A DNA stretch of 64,000 nucleotides from Cohnella silvisoli (GCF_021190915.1 NZ_JAIOAP010000005.1:330578-394577); one strand, 5' to 3'; shown: positions 9,884-19,190, counted from the stretch's first letter. Made by a program: numbers and translations. The notes: a model not told the origin generated them from the letters alone.

Positions 9884-11092
9884 TTGAATAGACGGTATTT
9901 TATTTACATGTTCATAAGCTTGGTATGGGTTTCTTTTCTGACCGGCTGCTGGAACCGCAAAGAGATGAACGAACTTGCGATCGTACTTGCGGCGGGCATC
10001 GACAAAGTGGATGATCGTTACCGGTTTTCCGCGCAAGTCGTTGATCCCGGGCAAGTGAGCTCCAGAAAAGGGGGAGGGGGAGGACGCGCTCCCGCAACAT
10101 TATATACGGAAGAGGCTGATACCATATTTGAAGCGGTTCGGAAAATAACCCGAATCAGCCCGCGCAAACTTTATTTTTCCCACCTCCGCATATTCGTCAT
10201 CGATGAGTCGCTCGCCAAAGAAGGAATGGCGGAAGTTTTGGATTTTCTGAACAGAGATCATGAGATTCGATCCGATTTCTACATTGTAGTGTCGAAAGGG
10301 GTAAAAGCGGAAGATACGCTGAAAATTTTGACAGCCGTGGAGACGATCCCTGCCAATCAATTGTTCTCGTCCCTTGATGCATCGGAGAGAAACTGGTCGC
10401 CAAGCATGACGGTAACCATAGATAGTTTGATCGACGATTTGATCAGCGATGGCAAGAACCCCGTCTTGACCGGACTTCGAGTCGTTGGAGAACTGGAAAC
10501 GGGAAAGTCGAAGAGAAATGTCGAAAACATCGATCCTCCCGGCCGCCTGAGATACTCGGGGCTTGCGGTTTTCAAAAAAGACCGGTTAATCGGCTGGTTA
10601 AATGAAGATGAAAGCAGAGGATACAACTTTATAATGGACAACGTGAAGAGCTCGGTAGGCAACGTTACTTGCCCTGGCGAGGGAAAAGTGATCGGGGAAG
10701 TCATTCGTGCCAACACCGTAGTGAAAGGAATGGTCTACAGGGGGCGGCCTCAAGTCAATATCAACGTGCGGATCGAGGGGAACGTGGGTGAGGTCGAATG
10801 CGCCACACTTGATCTGACAAAGAAGGACACGATTAGGGAACTGGAAAAGAAAATGGGCAAGAAGATTGGCAAGTCAATGGAATCGGTCATCGAAAAAGCA
10901 CAGAATTCGTACAAGTCCGATATCTTCGGATTCGGTAAAGCCATACGGAGGTCTAACCCAAAAGCTTGGAAAACCTTAAAAAAGGGTTGGGACGAAGAGT
11001 ATTTTACCGATTTAAGGGTGACGATCAACGTTGATTACAAAATTCGCGGTACCGGAACGATGGGCAAATCGTTTCTCAATGAAATGAAATGA
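9884..11092 (+). CDS. Spore germination receptor C subunit, Ger(x)C lipoprotein
   Basis: The protein has about 402 residues. Its lipoprotein signal ends FLTGCWN, with the lipobox Cys near residue 21, followed by RKEMNELAIVLAAGIDK, the standard Ger(x)C opening. The C-terminal part contains FGKAIRRSNPKAWK and ends in a strand, as in GerBC/GerKC. It is anchored on the outer face of the inner spore membrane. TTG 9884 is favoured because GGAGGGG (9871-9877) fits it; ATG 9869 would have no site. The stop lies 14 bases before the next start. Confidence 0.92.
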   Translation: MNRRYFIYMFISLVWVSFLTGCWNRKEMNELAIVLAAGIDKVDDRYRFSAQVVDPGQVSSRKGGGGGRAPATLYTEEADTIFEAVRKITRISPRKLYFSHLRIFVIDESLAKEGMAEVLDFLNRDHEIRSDFYIVVSKGVKAEDTLKILTAVETIPANQLFSSLDASERNWSPSMTVTIDSLIDDLISDGKNPVLTGLRVVGELETGKSKRNVENIDPPGRLRYSGLAVFKKDRLIGWLNEDESRGYNFIMDNVKSSVGNVTCPGEGKVIGEVIRANTVVKGMVYRGRPQVNINVRIEGNVGEVECATLDLTKKDTIRELEKKMGKKIGKSMESVIEKAQNSYKSDIFGFGKAIRRSNPKAWKTLKKGWDEEYFTDLRVTINVDYKIRGTGTMGKSFLNEMK

Positions 11093-11106
11093 AGGAGCGG
11101 AGCGCC

Positions 11107-11346
11107 ATGTTGAGAATTGCGGGAATACTGGCGGTTGCTGGCTTCATCGTCGCATTAGAAATTCCCGGTCTTATGAAGAAAAAGCAGAAGAGGGAACTGT
11201 GGGCGTTCTCCATTCTGCTCATGCTAGGCGTCGGATTCGGTATGATCAGTATACTGTTAAATAACGTTCCCAGTCCGTTATCCGGCATAACATTCGTATT
11301 TAAACCGCTCAGCGATATTCTATCGGGCATTGGATTAATAAAGTGA
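11107..11346 (+). CDS. Small two-TM protein of the germination operon (candidate D subunit)
   Basis: The protein has 79 residues. Two hydrophobic segments (about 3-21 and 34-53) are separated by a basic loop, PGLMKKKQKREL. AAGGAGCGGAG precedes ATG 11107; the longer frame from 11089 overlaps the C-subunit stop and is less likely. Small two-TM D proteins encoded within germinant receptor operons are known to modulate germination in Bacillus species. Size, topology and position fit that class, but I see no signature motif, so this is inference from context. Confidence 0.7.
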   Translation: MLRIAGILAVAGFIVALEIPGLMKKKQKRELWAFSILLMLGVGFGMISILLNNVPSPLSGITFVFKPLSDILSGIGLIK

Positions 11347-11362
11347 AGATGAGGAGATGACC

Positions 11363-12463
11363 ATGGTTGAGCAGCAGACAATATCCGCACGCCAAATGAC
11401 GATCATTACGATTTTGTTTTCGACCGGCAGCGCTATTCTGATCATTCCATCGGACATGGCTTCGATGGCCAAGCAAGATGCCTGGATTGCCGCCCTTGTA
11501 GGAATGGGGTTTGGATGTTTCATCATATGGCTGTTCAATGCATTGGCGATTAGGTTTCCGAGGATGACCCTGGTCGAAATCGCGGAAGCCGTGCTTGGCA
11601 AATGGCTTGGAGGAGCTCTTATGCTGCTGGTCATGATATCTCTACTGATTAGCGGTTCCGGTGCCGTATTGTATTTTGTTGGAAACTTTATGGTCACCCA
11701 AATGATGCCTGAAACGCCGATACAAGCTTTTAATATTCTTTACGCGGTCATCGTGGTCATAGGCGTGCGACTTGGTTTAGAAACGTTGGCCCGTTCCGCC
11801 GAAATCCTGTTTCCATGGTTTATTCTGCTTCTTGTCTTATTTTTTATAGTAGTCGCTTTCAAAATCAAGCCGGAAAACATCCAGCCGATCATGGAGAACG
11901 GCATAAAGCCCCTGTGGCCGCCCGCGCTATCCTTGATTTCTATTGTGTTTCTGCCCAGTATTGTGCTATTAATGGTTACCTCTGATGTGAATCAACCCAA
12001 AGAAGCACGTAAAGCTTTATTCAAAGGCAGTTTATACGGCGGAATGATTATTACCGTTATAACCGGTATGGCCACTATGGTGTTAGGACCTGATTTAGCT
12101 GCAAGAAGCATGTATGCAAGTTATCTGCTAGCGCAAAAAATCAGTCTCGGACATTTTTTACAGCGAATTGAAGCCATCGTAGCTGCAATATGGTTAATAG
12201 CCATCTATTTCCGAATAACGTTTTATTTCTACGCGGTTGTGCAGACCTTGGCACATATCCTCCGCCTTAAAGATTATCGGCCGCTTGTTCTGCCGTTAGG
12301 GCTCATCCTAGTCGTATTGTCCGTCGTAAATTATCCGAATGTTGCTTATATGCAAGATTGGGATAATCGGATATGGCCGGCTCTCATGTTGGCGAACGGG
12401 CTGTTCTTTCCGCTGCTGCTGTTCGTTGTGTCTTTTCTTCGGAAGAAACGGACAAACCGTTGA
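11363..12463 (+). CDS. Spore germination receptor B subunit (GerAB/GerKB permease family)
   Basis: The protein has 366 residues with about ten transmembrane segments of the amino-acid/polyamine transporter fold used by GerB proteins. It opens with SARQMTIITILFSTGSAILIIPS and contains PRMTLVEIAEAVLGKW, typical of spore germination permeases. B subunits bind germinants in the membrane. ATG 11363 has GAGGAG at 11351-11356; the ATG at 11357 is too close to that site. Confidence 0.92.
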   Translation: MVEQQTISARQMTIITILFSTGSAILIIPSDMASMAKQDAWIAALVGMGFGCFIIWLFNALAIRFPRMTLVEIAEAVLGKWLGGALMLLVMISLLISGSGAVLYFVGNFMVTQMMPETPIQAFNILYAVIVVIGVRLGLETLARSAEILFPWFILLLVLFFIVVAFKIKPENIQPIMENGIKPLWPPALSLISIVFLPSIVLLMVTSDVNQPKEARKALFKGSLYGGMIITVITGMATMVLGPDLAARSMYASYLLAQKISLGHFLQRIEAIVAAIWLIAIYFRITFYFYAVVQTLAHILRLKDYRPLVLPLGLILVVLSVVNYPNVAYMQDWDNRIWPALMLANGLFFPLLLFVVSFLRKKRTNR

Positions 12464-12485
12464 AGCGTAAATCCGCCTGTTAAGT

Positions 12486-12521
12486 CTCAAGACGGCACAC
12501 CTGCTAGCGCGCCGTCTTGAG
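12486..12521. terminator. Hairpin between convergent ger and GH16 units
   Basis: Arms CTCAAGACGGC and GCCGTCTTGAG enclose a 14-base loop. No T-tract follows on the plus strand, so termination strength is uncertain. It lies between convergent genes. Confidence 0.55.
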
Positions 12522-12543
12522 GGACGAGAAGAGCTTAGTTGCA

Positions 12544-13866
12544 CTACTGAACTGGAACAAACTCCCACTGCGAGCTCCAATAAGTAGAGGGAACCGAGCC
12601 GTACTGAGCATAGCCGAGTTTGTTTTCGTTATGAACATAACCCGTTGAATTCTTCAACCTTTTATAAACGGTATCTTTCACATTTTCTAATGACCATTGA
12701 GCGGTCAACCATCCCGTCTGCGCTTGCCCATACTGAACGTATCCTAAGTTATCTTCGTTGTGCATATATGAGCCAACGCCCAACTGACCTAAGTATCTGT
12801 TTTTAAGCCTGAAATGTCCGTCTCCTGTGTTCTCCATTTTCCACTGCCCGCTCCAGTAAGCGGAAGGAACCGAGCTAACCTCGACTTTCCCCGTTTGATT
12901 TTGAACGTTCAAATATTGGCCCGTCCACCTATTCTTGATCAAATAGTATTGGTCGACGGGTTGATAAGCTCTGAAATAATCAATTTCAAACTGTTTCGGA
13001 TACGTATAATTGGGGTCAAAAGGCCCCCACGGAAAGCCGCTGGCATTCTCATTCTCATAAATATTGATAATATGAACCATCGAATATTGAATGGACTTAT
13101 TTATTGTCCTCACTAACACGTTATCTACATAAAATTTAAGCTGGTTTGGCGTCCACTCGAAACCATAAATATGAAATTGCTTTGCATCGCTTTGAATCGT
13201 ATCGAAATAATATTCTTTCGATACTGTCGTGTCGTCCCACGCATGTACACCATGACCGAGCAGGAAGGAGCTGGAAGCCATTTGCCCTCCCGGCGCTTCA
13301 ATGATGTCGATTTCCGCACTTTTCTCCGGCGAAGTTTCATATCCTACCATCCACCAAGCCAGATGATTTCCGCTTCCGATATTCCCTTTGGCTCGAAGCT
13401 CATAATACCCGTAAAGTGATTCAAATTTTAATCCATTCTGCTGTGTTTCCAGAACCGTATTGTTGCCTTTGAAGTTGTGAAGTCCCTCCGTGCTTCCAAG
13501 AGGGCCTGCATATTCCCCGCTCATAATGGCCGACGACTTAATTACCCCGTCGAAAGGACTCCAGTATTGCTGATCCTGATCGATTCTTAATACTAGACTG
13601 CCGTTGTTGAAATTGTATCGAGGCGCCGCTTGCGTTCTGTTGCTCCAGTGCGGCAGATAAGCGTCTACCCACTTATTGGTATCGATGCTTGAGCCGCCGA
13701 ATTCATTGTTGAAATAAAGCTGGTATCCCGGTTTGGCCAGTGGATTCGGAGGGAAATCGCCGACTGCCGCATTAGCCTGTTTGGAAGGAAATGAAATTAT
13801 TGTTGATAGAACAAGAACGACAGCGAAAAACCAAAGCGCGATGAACCTAATGTTTTTCATCATCAT
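12544..13866 (-). CDS. Secreted GH16 glycoside hydrolase with beta-trefoil-like C-terminal repeats
   Basis: The protein has 440 residues. A signal peptide (about 1-33) ends SKQANAA. The catalytic domain (about 35-300) contains the GH16 motif EIDIIE, with Glu185 as nucleophile, Asp187, and Glu190 as acid/base. The six-residue ExDxxE form is that of laminarinases, agarases and carrageenases rather than lichenases. WYEF-like aromatic strands such as GFEWTPNQLKFYVDN support the fold. The C-terminal ~135 residues hold three repeats built on LKNR..G.Y(M/V)H.E...G.VQYG..P..YWS.QW, like a RICIN/CBM13 beta-trefoil, probably a glycan-binding module. It is a close paralogue of the gene upstream, 27 bases away, and probably in the same operon. 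The substrate is unknown; beta-1,3-glucan or a marine-type galactan would fit. Confidence 0.9.
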   Translation of the reverse strand: MMMKNIRFIALWFFAVVLVLSTIISFPSKQANAAVGDFPPNPLAKPGYQLYFNNEFGGSSIDTNKWVDAYLPHWSNRTQAAPRYNFNNGSLVLRIDQDQQYWSPFDGVIKSSAIMSGEYAGPLGSTEGLHNFKGNNTVLETQQNGLKFESLYGYYELRAKGNIGSGNHLAWWMVGYETSPEKSAEIDIIEAPGGQMASSSFLLGHGVHAWDDTTVSKEYYFDTIQSDAKQFHIYGFEWTPNQLKFYVDNVLVRTINKSIQYSMVHIINIYENENASGFPWGPFDPNYTYPKQFEIDYFRAYQPVDQYYLIKNRWTGQYLNVQNQTGKVEVSSVPSAYWSGQWKMENTGDGHFRLKNRYLGQLGVGSYMHNEDNLGYVQYGQAQTGWLTAQWSLENVKDTVYKRLKNSTGYVHNENKLGYAQYGSVPSTYWSSQWEFVPVQ

Positions 13867-13893
13867 GATGAGATCAGTCCTTTCTATAAATGT

Positions 13894-15168
13894 TTAATTA
13901 GACGCCGCCTCGAATGTCCACTGGCTGGTCCAATAAGTGCTGGGCACCGTCCCATATTGGACGAACCCGGTCAACTGTTCGGTGTGCATGTAAAGTCCCG
14001 TATCGCGATTTTTCAAACGGATATAACCGGAGACGTTCTCCTCCGTCCACTGACTTCGCCAAGCGGTAGCAGCAACATTTGAATACTGAACATTACCATT
14101 CAAATTCTCGGTATGCATATACTCCCCGGTCCATCGATTTTTATAGCGGATATATCCACCGGAAACCGATTCTTTGGTCCATTGGGAACTCCAATAAGAA
14201 GCCGGTACATTGCCGTATTCCACCTTGCCTGTTTTGTTCTGGATGTGCATGTACTGACCCGTCTGACGGTTTTTGATTCTGTAGAACGGAACCGAATACC
14301 CGCCATCCTTCTTCCATACCCTTAAGTAATCCACGTTCCAGGTTTTGGGCCATACATTGTTATGAACGCCGGATCCGGCATCGGTATAAATCCCCAGAAT
14401 CATGCCCATATTCATCTGTGGAGCGGCATTGATCGTTTTATACAACTGGTTGTCGTAATAAAATTTCAAGGAAGTCGGCGTCCAATCCATGGCGTAAATA
14501 TGATATTCCTCCGATGGAGTGCCGCTAGGGACAGGATCTTCGAATCCAACCCATGAACTAAGGAAATTTGGATCGCCCCAACCATAGGCCGCGATTCTCC
14601 AGGTCTGCGGTTTGCTAAAGAAAGTTTCCACAATATCGATTTCCGAATTAGCCGAGTTGCTGCTCGTATCTCCCGTGCCGACCATCCACCAAGCCTGATG
14701 CCCTCCGCCGCCGACGTTCGACTGCTTGGCCCGGATTTCAAAATACCCGTATTTCGTGCTGTATCCGTTAAAGTCGGGTTCGTGATGGTCGTTAGGCATC
14801 GAACCGTTGAACTTGTGCCACCAGTCCTTCTCATAGGTCTGGATGCTTGAGATTTTCACCGTGCCGTCATACTGGGCATTCCAGGCGGGAGTGTCGGCTT
14901 CTAGACGTTCGGTGAGCACGCCGTCTGCAATCGTGTACCGTGCCTTGGCATTTTCCCTCGTACTCGTCCAATGGGGAAGATAGTAGTCCAGCCATTTGCT
15001 CGTATCCAATGCGGATCCGTCGAACTCTTCCTGAAAATCGAGCGTATAGCCTGACTTGGCTGGTGGATTTGCCGGAAAGTCGGCTGCAGCAACGCTTTGC
15101 AGCGCCATCGGCAGCGTTAAAACAAGCATGAGAACAAACGATAATAGAGCCCTGCTTTTCGACATCAT
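13894..15168 (-). CDS. Secreted GH16 glycoside hydrolase, tandem paralogue
   Basis: The protein has 424 residues, with a signal peptide ending SVAAA near residue 28. The GH16 domain carries EIDIVE (Glu176, Asp178, Glu181). The C terminus has three trefoil-like repeats (for example YRIKNRQTGQYMHIQNKTGKV and NVPASYWSSQW). The domain plan is the same as that of the downstream gene, but the loops around the active site differ, for example an inserted WWHKFNGSMPNDHH stretch before the catalytic strand. The two may therefore cleave different linkages. AGAGGG precedes the two adjacent ATG codons; 15168 or 15165 may start. Confidence 0.9.
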   Translation of the reverse strand: MMSKSRALLSFVLMLVLTLPMALQSVAAADFPANPPAKSGYTLDFQEEFDGSALDTSKWLDYYLPHWTSTRENAKARYTIADGVLTERLEADTPAWNAQYDGTVKISSIQTYEKDWWHKFNGSMPNDHHEPDFNGYSTKYGYFEIRAKQSNVGGGGHQAWWMVGTGDTSSNSANSEIDIVETFFSKPQTWRIAAYGWGDPNFLSSWVGFEDPVPSGTPSEEYHIYAMDWTPTSLKFYYDNQLYKTINAAPQMNMGMILGIYTDAGSGVHNNVWPKTWNVDYLRVWKKDGGYSVPFYRIKNRQTGQYMHIQNKTGKVEYGNVPASYWSSQWTKESVSGGYIRYKNRWTGEYMHTENLNGNVQYSNVAATAWRSQWTEENVSGYIRLKNRDTGLYMHTEQLTGFVQYGTVPSTYWTSQWTFEAASN

Positions 15169-15213
15169 TTTATCCCTCTTTTCTTGATTTGTGATTTCGA
15201 TGCCATGAATTCG

Positions 15214-15864
15214 TCATTTCCCAGGTGAAGACGGTTTTACAACAAAGGGGCCTTTATCGATCCGCGCGATTTTCCATTCCGATCCCTCCTTCACAAGGTC
15301 GACGATTCTTGGCTGCACGTAGGCTTGTCCGAGCTTGAGCTTGTATTTATCCATATACTCCTGAGAACACCGTTCAATCACGATCTCGCTCTCCGTTTTG
15401 AGACGGGCCGTCTTGAAATTTCGATGGAAAGCCATCTCGTACCAGGCCAGTCTGTTCAGCTTCAATACGATCTCGTTGTCCTTGTACATCAGAAGCAGCA
15501 CTTGAGGGTATCCTTCCTGGTTAAGCTGCTCCTTAAATCCTTGGGAGTAAAACCTGAACTCATCTTTCACGTTCAGTGACCGATAATTGAGGTTATCGAC
15601 AACGTCGGAATGAAGCACCATCAGCTTGTTAACGCCCATCACTTCGGGATCGTCATCCGGAAGATTCCTAAGCTTCTTGCCGTTCTCGTCAATGACAAAC
15701 CATAACGTCTGACTTTCCCGTTCCTGTTGCTTTCTGGCTTCCTCATCCCTATTGATGTTCGAATCCGACGATTTCGCAGCTGCATCATTACTGATCTTGC
15801 AGCCCGTCAGAAAAAGTAAAACAAAGAGTGACATCGCGGCCACGGCAGCCTGCCGGCTTGTCAT
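15214..15864 (-). CDS. Lipoprotein of unknown function in the GH16 operon
   Basis: The protein has 216 residues. The signal FVLLFLTGC gives a lipobox with Cys near residue 21, followed by a Ser/Asn linker. The remainder is mixed alpha/beta and ends EWKIARIDKGPFVVK, like a small periplasm-facing or NTF2-like fold, but I do not recognise it. AAAGGAGG lies right before ATG 15864; the open frame upstream to 15957 is ignored. It is the first gene of the unit with both GH16 genes (45 and 27 base gaps), so it may act in glucan sensing or binding. Confidence 0.75.
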   Translation of the reverse strand: MTSRQAAVAAMSLFVLLFLTGCKISNDAAAKSSDSNINRDEEARKQQERESQTLWFVIDENGKKLRNLPDDDPEVMGVNKLMVLHSDVVDNLNYRSLNVKDEFRFYSQGFKEQLNQEGYPQVLLLMYKDNEIVLKLNRLAWYEMAFHRNFKTARLKTESEIVIERCSQEYMDKYKLKLGQAYVQPRIVDLVKEGSEWKIARIDKGPFVVKPSSPGK

Positions 15865-15881
15865 TATCGCACCTCCTTTCA

Positions 15882-15899
15882 TAAGTAAGCGCTTGCAGA
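15882..15899 (-). promoter_or_regulatory. Probable catabolite responsive element (CRE)
   Basis: On the minus strand, TGCAAGCGCTTACT matches the CcpA site consensus TGNAANCGNWWNCA except the last base. It lies 18 to 35 bases upstream of the lipoprotein start, where CcpA would repress the GH16 unit when preferred sugar is present. Confidence 0.6.
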
Positions 15900-15972
15900 T
15901 ATAATGATAGATCAATTCGCGATTCATTCTATCTGATATTTTTGCGATTCCTCTCAAAAAACGGCTGGAAAA

Positions 15973-16028
15973 TCAAAAGTGCAACAATAATAGACCGGCA
16001 TAAGGTATATGCCGGCTCAATTATTGCA
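15973..16028 (-). terminator. Terminator after the aldolase gene
   Basis: Long imperfect arms GCAAcAATAAT and ATTATTGC flank an inner CCGGCATA/TATGCCGG stem. A CTTTTG tract follows on the minus strand. It lies 21 bases beyond the aldolase stop. Confidence 0.8.
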
Positions 16029-16048
16029 CCCAGTATTTAAAGACATAT

Positions 16049-17338
16049 TTATTCCAACTTAAACGCGACCTCCAAATCACGAATCCTGCCGTCATCTATG
16101 TGGACGATATCTCCGAGCGCTCTGGAGGCAAGAATCGATTTTGCACTGTACTCCGCAACCTCCAGCCTATCGAACGTGTTGAGCAACCCTTGCCCGGTTA
16201 CCATCACGCAATTGTTTTTCACAATAGCGATCGGGGTGGTTTTGACAAAAACCGCGGCTGTCTCTTCCGGCTCGTTGTAAACGGCGTCGAACCGCAGCTT
16301 CGGCGTGCCCCGAAGCAAGATGTAGCTCTCCGGGATAGTCCTGGAATCGAAATCCATGTCCGTGACGGCAAAGGCCATGATATTCGGAGGATGGGCAATG
16401 ATAATAGACTCCACATGCGGCTGCTGCTTGTAAATGGCTTGATGGAGAAGAACGGACTTGCTTGGCGTCTTCCCTGCCTCCGAGCGTCCTCCCTCGATAC
16501 GTACCAAGTCTTCAGGGGTCAGGTAATTTCTATCCTTACCGTATGGCGTAATCAGAAAGTTGTCCTGATCCAGCCTCTGAGAGAACGTGCCTTGCGTGCT
16601 TGTGAATAATCCCTGAAGATAGGCCCGTCGAATAAAGCCGCACATTTCCTGCCGCGCTTCCCTCTCTGCGACCGGACAGCTTATCGGAGTATAAGAGTCT
16701 AACGCAACCATGCCTTTATTGCGCACCGTATCGTAATCTTCATCGGTCAGCAGCACCGGTTTTCCGATTCGCCGGGCTTCGATTTCCAGTCGGGCGCAGA
16801 AATCCAATGTTTCGAATATGCGGAAAGCCTCGAATAAATCCTTCCCCCCGACCACAACGCCGTGATTTTCCAACATCACCGTATTGATCCCTTCCGCAAA
16901 AACTGCCGCTATATTCTCCCCGAGCTGTTCGCTCCCAGGCAGCGCATAGGGAGCCATGCCTACCCTTCCGCATATCTTCCGTTCGTTCGGAAGCAGCCTC
17001 GTATCCGGGATCCGCCGCACGATGCTGAAGGATACCAGTGCCGGGGGATGAGCATGGACAATCGCATTCAGATCCGGTCGGGTACAATAAATCAAACGAT
17101 GGAATGGAAACTCGCTAGACGGTTTATGAATGCCTTGCACCCTTCCATCCGCTTTCACGCAAACCATATCCCGGCGTGACAGCGATCCTTTATCTACGCC
17201 CGCCGGCGTAATCCAAATGTCTCCATTGTCATCCTTAATGGACAAATTGCCGCCCGATGTTGTGGTCATGCCGTGCTTGTATATCCGTTCCATGATGAGT
17301 AGGAGCTGATCAGCGGGATGCACGTAGTCGAATTGCAT
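16049..17338 (-). CDS. Tandem class II aldolase/adducin-domain protein
   Basis: The protein has 429 residues made of two class II aldolase modules (about 1-215 and 225-429), whereas the usual enzyme has one module of about 210. Module 1 keeps the zinc ligands: HAHPP with His95 and His97, and ENHGVVV with His159. It also keeps SSEFPFH, the usual Glu region. Module 2 has IIAHPP, losing the first His, and KNNCVMV in place of ENHG, losing the third. It is probably structural or regulatory. Members cleave sugar phosphates such as fuculose- or ribulose-phosphate, or epimerise them. The gene lies 142 bases downstream of the YesM kinase stop, behind its terminator. The substrate is not identified. 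Confidence 0.85.
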   Translation of the reverse strand: MQFDYVHPADQLLLIMERIYKHGMTTTSGGNLSIKDDNGDIWITPAGVDKGSLSRRDMVCVKADGRVQGIHKPSSEFPFHRLIYCTRPDLNAIVHAHPPALVSFSIVRRIPDTRLLPNERKICGRVGMAPYALPGSEQLGENIAAVFAEGINTVMLENHGVVVGGKDLFEAFRIFETLDFCARLEIEARRIGKPVLLTDEDYDTVRNKGMVALDSYTPISCPVAEREARQEMCGFIRRAYLQGLFTSTQGTFSQRLDQDNFLITPYGKDRNYLTPEDLVRIEGGRSEAGKTPSKSVLLHQAIYKQQPHVESIIIAHPPNIMAFAVTDMDFDSRTIPESYILLRGTPKLRFDAVYNEPEETAAVFVKTTPIAIVKNNCVMVTGQGLLNTFDRLEVAEYSAKSILASRALGDIVHIDDGRIRDLEVAFKLE

Positions 17339-17442
17339 AAGTTTCCCTCCATCGTGATACGCGTATAATTTTGAATATTTTGTATGTCTTCATACTAACA
17401 TTCTACCGGGGATTTGCTGTGACAAACCTCACTATGGCAAAC

Positions 17443-17464
17443 AAAAAAGACCGGTTGCCCGGTC
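17443..17464 (-). terminator. Terminator of the YesN/YesM unit
   Basis: The stem GGACCGG/CCGGTC has a short loop and is followed on the minus strand by TTTTTTG. It lies 17 bases after the kinase stop. Confidence 0.85.
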
Positions 17465-17480
17465 CATTTTCGCTTTTAGA

Positions 17481-19190
17481 TTATAAATAGCCATCAACCG
17501 GAATCTCGATGATCACCTTGGTGTAATCGCCTAACTCGCTCTCTACTTTAACCCCATATGCTTCACCATAGTACAGCCGGATTCTCTCATGGACGTTGCG
17601 CAGGCCGTATCCACCTCCAACAACCTTATACAGTTGTTCGATTTCATCCTGAGTCATTCCTTTTCCATTATCCATGACGACAAAACGAATGGTGTCCGAA
17701 TCTATCGTGACGGATATCGTCAAGACACCGCGTCCGCTTTCCTTCTCGTCGATCCCGTGAATAACCGCATTTTCCACGATCGGCTGCAATATAAAATTAA
17801 GCGTTCCGTAGGGCTTGGCCTCTTCTTCCACGTCAAAGTCGACTTCGAATTCGTGATTGTGCATGATCAATTGAATATCGAGATAGGCTTTGACGTTGGC
17901 GATCTCTTCCTGCACCGATGTGATTCTCATCCCTTTGTTCAGGCTGGTTCGGTAAAAGCGGGACAAGGAATTGGCGATTTTGCTAATTTCCGGCGAATCG
18001 ATCTGAATCGCTTTCCAGTTAATCGTCGATAATGAATTATACAAAAAATGCGGATTGATCTGTGCTTGGAGCGCCTTTAGCTCAGCTTCTTTTTCCATAA
18101 CCCTGGCTTGATCCAATTCCTGAATCAATCGCTTTACTCTATAGACCATCCGGGCGAAACTTTCCGTCAGTTCTCCGATCTCGTCTTTGGAGGAGGAAAC
18201 GATCGGGATGTCGAAATCCCCGTTCTCCACGATATTGATCTTTCTTTTCAGCGTATAAATGGGTCTAACCAGCGTCCTTGAAAACAACCAAATAAACAAG
18301 ACCAAGATAAGCAAACAAGCGAGCACAATGGAGAAAGTGGCCTTTATGATGCTGCTCGTATTCACGATAAACCCTTTGACCGGCGTGAAATCGTACAAGG
18401 TCCATTCCGTGTTGCGCAAGTCTGCTCTACTCAGAATATAGGATTGTCCGCGGATACTGATTTGATCTTGATCGGTATCTCGGATTCGCAGCAAATCTTC
18501 TTCGCGAAATTGATCGGTTCCTAATTCGGTGTAAATCGTGTGTCCGCTCTTATCCGCTATGAGGATTCTTTCCTGTGGAGTACGGCCGGCTTTTCGTTTC
18601 TCAAACAGCTTTTCATAGTTCAATTTGAGATAAACCACACCTGTAAACATAGTGTTGTCGTAATTCAATATTTTGCGTACGGCAAACAACGTTCCATTCT
18701 CGTATCGCCATAACGTCTTGTTGCTTGCTTTCGCTGCGCGGTACCAATTCGAATTTTTCACGCTAGCGCTGGGATAGACGAAGTTGCCGATCTGCTTGGC
18801 CGTAAACTCCGAATAAAAAGCGATATCCGAAATTTCCTGATTAATATAGATGTAATACCAAATCGTCGGTTCGATATTGTCGTTTAACTCTTTCGTATAC
18901 CTGAGAATGTCGTCCCCCCATTCATACCCCGTCACTTTTTTGACCGTCGGATTAAAGACCATGAAGTCCATGAAGTTTCGGGGCTGGGACATTTTCTCGT
19001 CGATATGAAGAGCCATCTGTTCGACAGTATTATTCAAGCCTAATCTGGCTTGTTCTTGCAAGTAATTTTCTGCAGTATTGTAGGAGTACATGCCCAATGC
19101 CACGATTGGAATAATGATAAGAATCAAATAGGAAGCAATCAGTTTCTTTCGCAGCTTCCAGTTCCTGAAAAATTCCAGCGCCTCGTTCAC
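17481..19190 (-). CDS. YesM-type sensor histidine kinase
   Basis: The protein has 569 residues. TM1 (about 19-39) and TM2 (about 281-304) flank a dCache-like extracellular sensor of about 240 residues. A HAMP domain follows with RPIYTLKRKINIVENGDF. The His_kinase domain has QINPHFLYNSLSTINW, where the His of PHFLYN is phosphorylated, and the ATPase domain has NAVIHG and DNGKGM. This is the LytS/YesM class that pairs with AraC-type regulators and usually controls carbohydrate uptake. Its start overlaps the end of the regulator gene by four bases. Confidence 0.93.
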   Translation of the reverse strand: MNEALEFFRNWKLRKKLIASYLILIIIPIVALGMYSYNTAENYLQEQARLGLNNTVEQMALHIDEKMSQPRNFMDFMVFNPTVKKVTGYEWGDDILRYTKELNDNIEPTIWYYIYINQEISDIAFYSEFTAKQIGNFVYPSASVKNSNWYRAAKASNKTLWRYENGTLFAVRKILNYDNTMFTGVVYLKLNYEKLFEKRKAGRTPQERILIADKSGHTIYTELGTDQFREEDLLRIRDTDQDQISIRGQSYILSRADLRNTEWTLYDFTPVKGFIVNTSSIIKATFSIVLACLLILVLFIWLFSRTLVRPIYTLKRKINIVENGDFDIPIVSSSKDEIGELTESFARMVYRVKRLIQELDQARVMEKEAELKALQAQINPHFLYNSLSTINWKAIQIDSPEISKIANSLSRFYRTSLNKGMRITSVQEEIANVKAYLDIQLIMHNHEFEVDFDVEEEAKPYGTLNFILQPIVENAVIHGIDEKESGRGVLTISVTIDSDTIRFVVMDNGKGMTQDEIEQLYKVVGGGYGLRNVHERIRLYYGEAYGVKVESELGDYTKVIIEIPVDGYL

